A stretch of 64,000 bases of DNA, from positions 124,001-188,000 of the forward strand of contig NZ_QPEJ01000018.1 in the NCBI RefSeq assembly GCF_003335085.1, given 5' to 3'. Shown in pieces: positions 63,014 through 64,000 of the stretch. Below the pieces are notes generated by a model that searched no databases, had not been told where the DNA came from, and was given only the letters and a program-made list of their open reading frames with translations. The stretch comes from Polaribacter sp. WD7. Lineage in GTDB: Bacteria; Bacteroidota; Bacteroidia; Flavobacteriales; Flavobacteriaceae. How positions within the stretch are numbered: position 1 is the first letter of the stretch; each line of letters starts with the position of its first letter. Position numbers and translations under genes: made by a program.

Positions 63014-64000
63014 ATGAAAACAAAATTACGGTTTAAAAAAGCAATTCTAAAATGTATTCTATTCTTTACATTTTTTAGCGGACTATTATCTTTAAATGCT
63101 CAGATAGTTATTTCTGAAATTAAGGCACCAGGAAGTGTCGAATTAAAAAACATAGGTAAAGAAACAGTAGATGTTTCTTCTTATTGGTTATGTGATTTTC
63201 CAGCATATAGTCAATTATCTTCTTCATCTATTAACGTTGTAAATGGTAGCTTATCACTTGCTCCAAATGCAATAGTAGAAATAAGTGGTTTTAACTTTAT
63301 TAGTGGAGATGATGGTGAGTTAGGACTTTATAGTAATAATAGTTTTGGGAGTACTGCTAGTATTGTAGATTATATTGAGTGGGGTGCTACTGGTCATAGA
63401 AGGGCTTCTGTTGCTATTGAAGCAGGAACATGGACTAGCGAAAACTTTATACCAGCTTTTGATGAATCTAATTCTATACAATATGATGGTGTTGGTAATA
63501 CTGCTGCAGATTATTTTGAAGCAGCATCAACTTTAAATGCAGAAAATTGTACTGCTGTTGCAGGAGATATTACTATTAATACAGCAAATTTAAGTGCAAC
63601 TACTAGTGTTTCAGATGACTTAAAAAGTGCAACTATATGTATAGATCAGGTAACAGATTTAATTAGTGTTGATGTTGCTTCTGGAAGTGTTGGTGCAAAT
63701 AGAGGATTTATAATTACAGATCGTGCAACAAATAGAATTTTAGGTTTGCCTGCTGCAGGACCATTTGATTTGAGTGGAGCTGGTGCTGGTGTGTGTGATA
63801 TTTGGTATGTTAGGTATGATACTCCTTTTACAGGAAACGTAGTTGGAAATTTACTATCTGATTTAAATGGATGTTTTGATTTGTCAAACCCAATTACAAT
63901 AACAAGAGCAATCCCTAATGCAGGAACAATTAGTTTAGATGCGGATGCAACAAAATCAGCAAATGTAACAACAGCGGTAGAAGGCAATAGGGCTATTATT
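63014..64000 (+). CDS. Large secreted lamin-tail-like protein (partial)
   Basis: The frame is open from the ATG at 63014 to the window edge (329 codons), so the protein is cut. Residues 1-29 form a signal peptide (ending SLNAQ). Residues 30-155 match a lamin-tail (LTD) immunoglobulin-like fold: IVISEIKAPGSVELKNIG, then NVVNGSLSLAPNAIVEISG and YIEWGATGHRR. The following part shows a second beta-rich unit. It probably continues with further domains and perhaps a type IX sorting signal at its unseen end. Surface or secreted location is expected. Confidence 0.85.
   Translation, partial: MKTKLRFKKAILKCILFFTFFSGLLSLNAQIVISEIKAPGSVELKNIGKETVDVSSYWLCDFPAYSQLSSSSINVVNGSLSLAPNAIVEISGFNFISGDDGELGLYSNNSFGSTASIVDYIEWGATGHRRASVAIEAGTWTSENFIPAFDESNSIQYDGVGNTAADYFEAASTLNAENCTAVAGDITINTANLSATTSVSDDLKSATICIDQVTDLISVDVASGSVGANRGFIITDRATNRILGLPAAGPFDLSGAGAGVCDIWYVRYDTPFTGNVVGNLLSDLNGCFDLSNPITITRAIPNAGTISLDADATKSANVTTAVEGNRAII

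Noticed and set aside
63646..63987. 113-residue minus-strand ORF near the window end
   Set aside because: It lies wholly antisense to the open, signal-peptide-bearing plus-strand frame from 63014.
1..64000. rRNA, tRNA, CRISPR, prophage or transposase genes
   Set aside because: No intergenic stretch shows cloverleaf-sized GC-rich segments, regularly spaced repeats, or recombinase/transposase motifs; the gaps are short and AT-rich.

Overview
This window is chromosomal DNA from a low-GC member of the Flavobacteriaceae (Bacteroidota), probably a marine Polaribacter- or Tenacibaculum-like organism; the genus is a guess. The evidence is the AT-rich composition, Bacteroidota promoter elements of the TAnnTTTG type in front of many genes, a TonB-dependent receptor with an N-terminal carboxypeptidase-regulatory-like domain, NhaC, DUF4175, DUF4286 and membrane-anchored LytTR proteins, and flavobacterial gene neighbourhoods such as rsmA-mgtE and ybeY-mnmG-methyltransferase. 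I see no rRNA, tRNA, CRISPR array, transposase or prophage.

Layout. 0.1-9.7 kb holds metabolic and housekeeping genes (gdhA, pheS, an NhaC antiporter, glpD) mixed with a CPBP-family membrane protein and a glycosyltransferase. 9.7-18 kb holds a DUF547 protein, an MFS exporter coupled to an ACT-domain protein, gpsA, dut, a mini PspC protein, recA, an aldose epimerase, an RsuA/RluE-type pseudouridine synthase, a GNAT enzyme and rpiB. 18.0-19.2 kb is a long AT-rich gap carrying a cluster of DnaA-box-like 9-mers and one unlisted 59-residue membrane protein. 19.2-29.3 kb holds rnr, a head-GIN protein, tatA, two tandem membrane-bound LytTR regulators, an SPFH protein, gltX and an outer-membrane barrel. 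29.4-37.5 kb is a co-directional block: a giant DUF4175 coiled-coil protein, an exported protein, ybeY, mnmG and a methyltransferase, with two parS-like 16-mers flanking mnmG. 37.6-47.3 kb holds small cytosolic enzymes, panB, an ECF sigma factor with a soluble zinc anti-sigma-like partner, an O-methyltransferase, a second TatA-like protein, a LamG lipoprotein and mutS. 47.4-55.1 kb holds a TrmH-type methyltransferase and the minus-strand series ribF, serS, TPR protein, DUF4286, rsmA, mgtE. 55.3-64 kb is envelope-related: a TonB receptor with a GDSL lipoprotein, two minus-strand lipoproteins (one an M43 metalloprotease), sufS, and the start of a large secreted lamin-tail-like protein cut by the window edge.

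Two patterns go beyond gene-by-gene annotation. First, seven TTATNAACA 9-mers lie within about 470 bp next to rpiB, and two near-consensus ParB parS sites lie 16-18 kb away; together they suggest this is the replication-origin region. Second, two unlisted micro-ORFs 34 kb apart (59 and 47 residues) sit behind nearly the same promoter, TGTAAC-N16-(C/T)GTCTAT with a shared 13-base block, which looks like an ECF sigma-factor signature. An ECF sigma/ZAS pair is encoded in the same window, so a small regulon is a testable idea.
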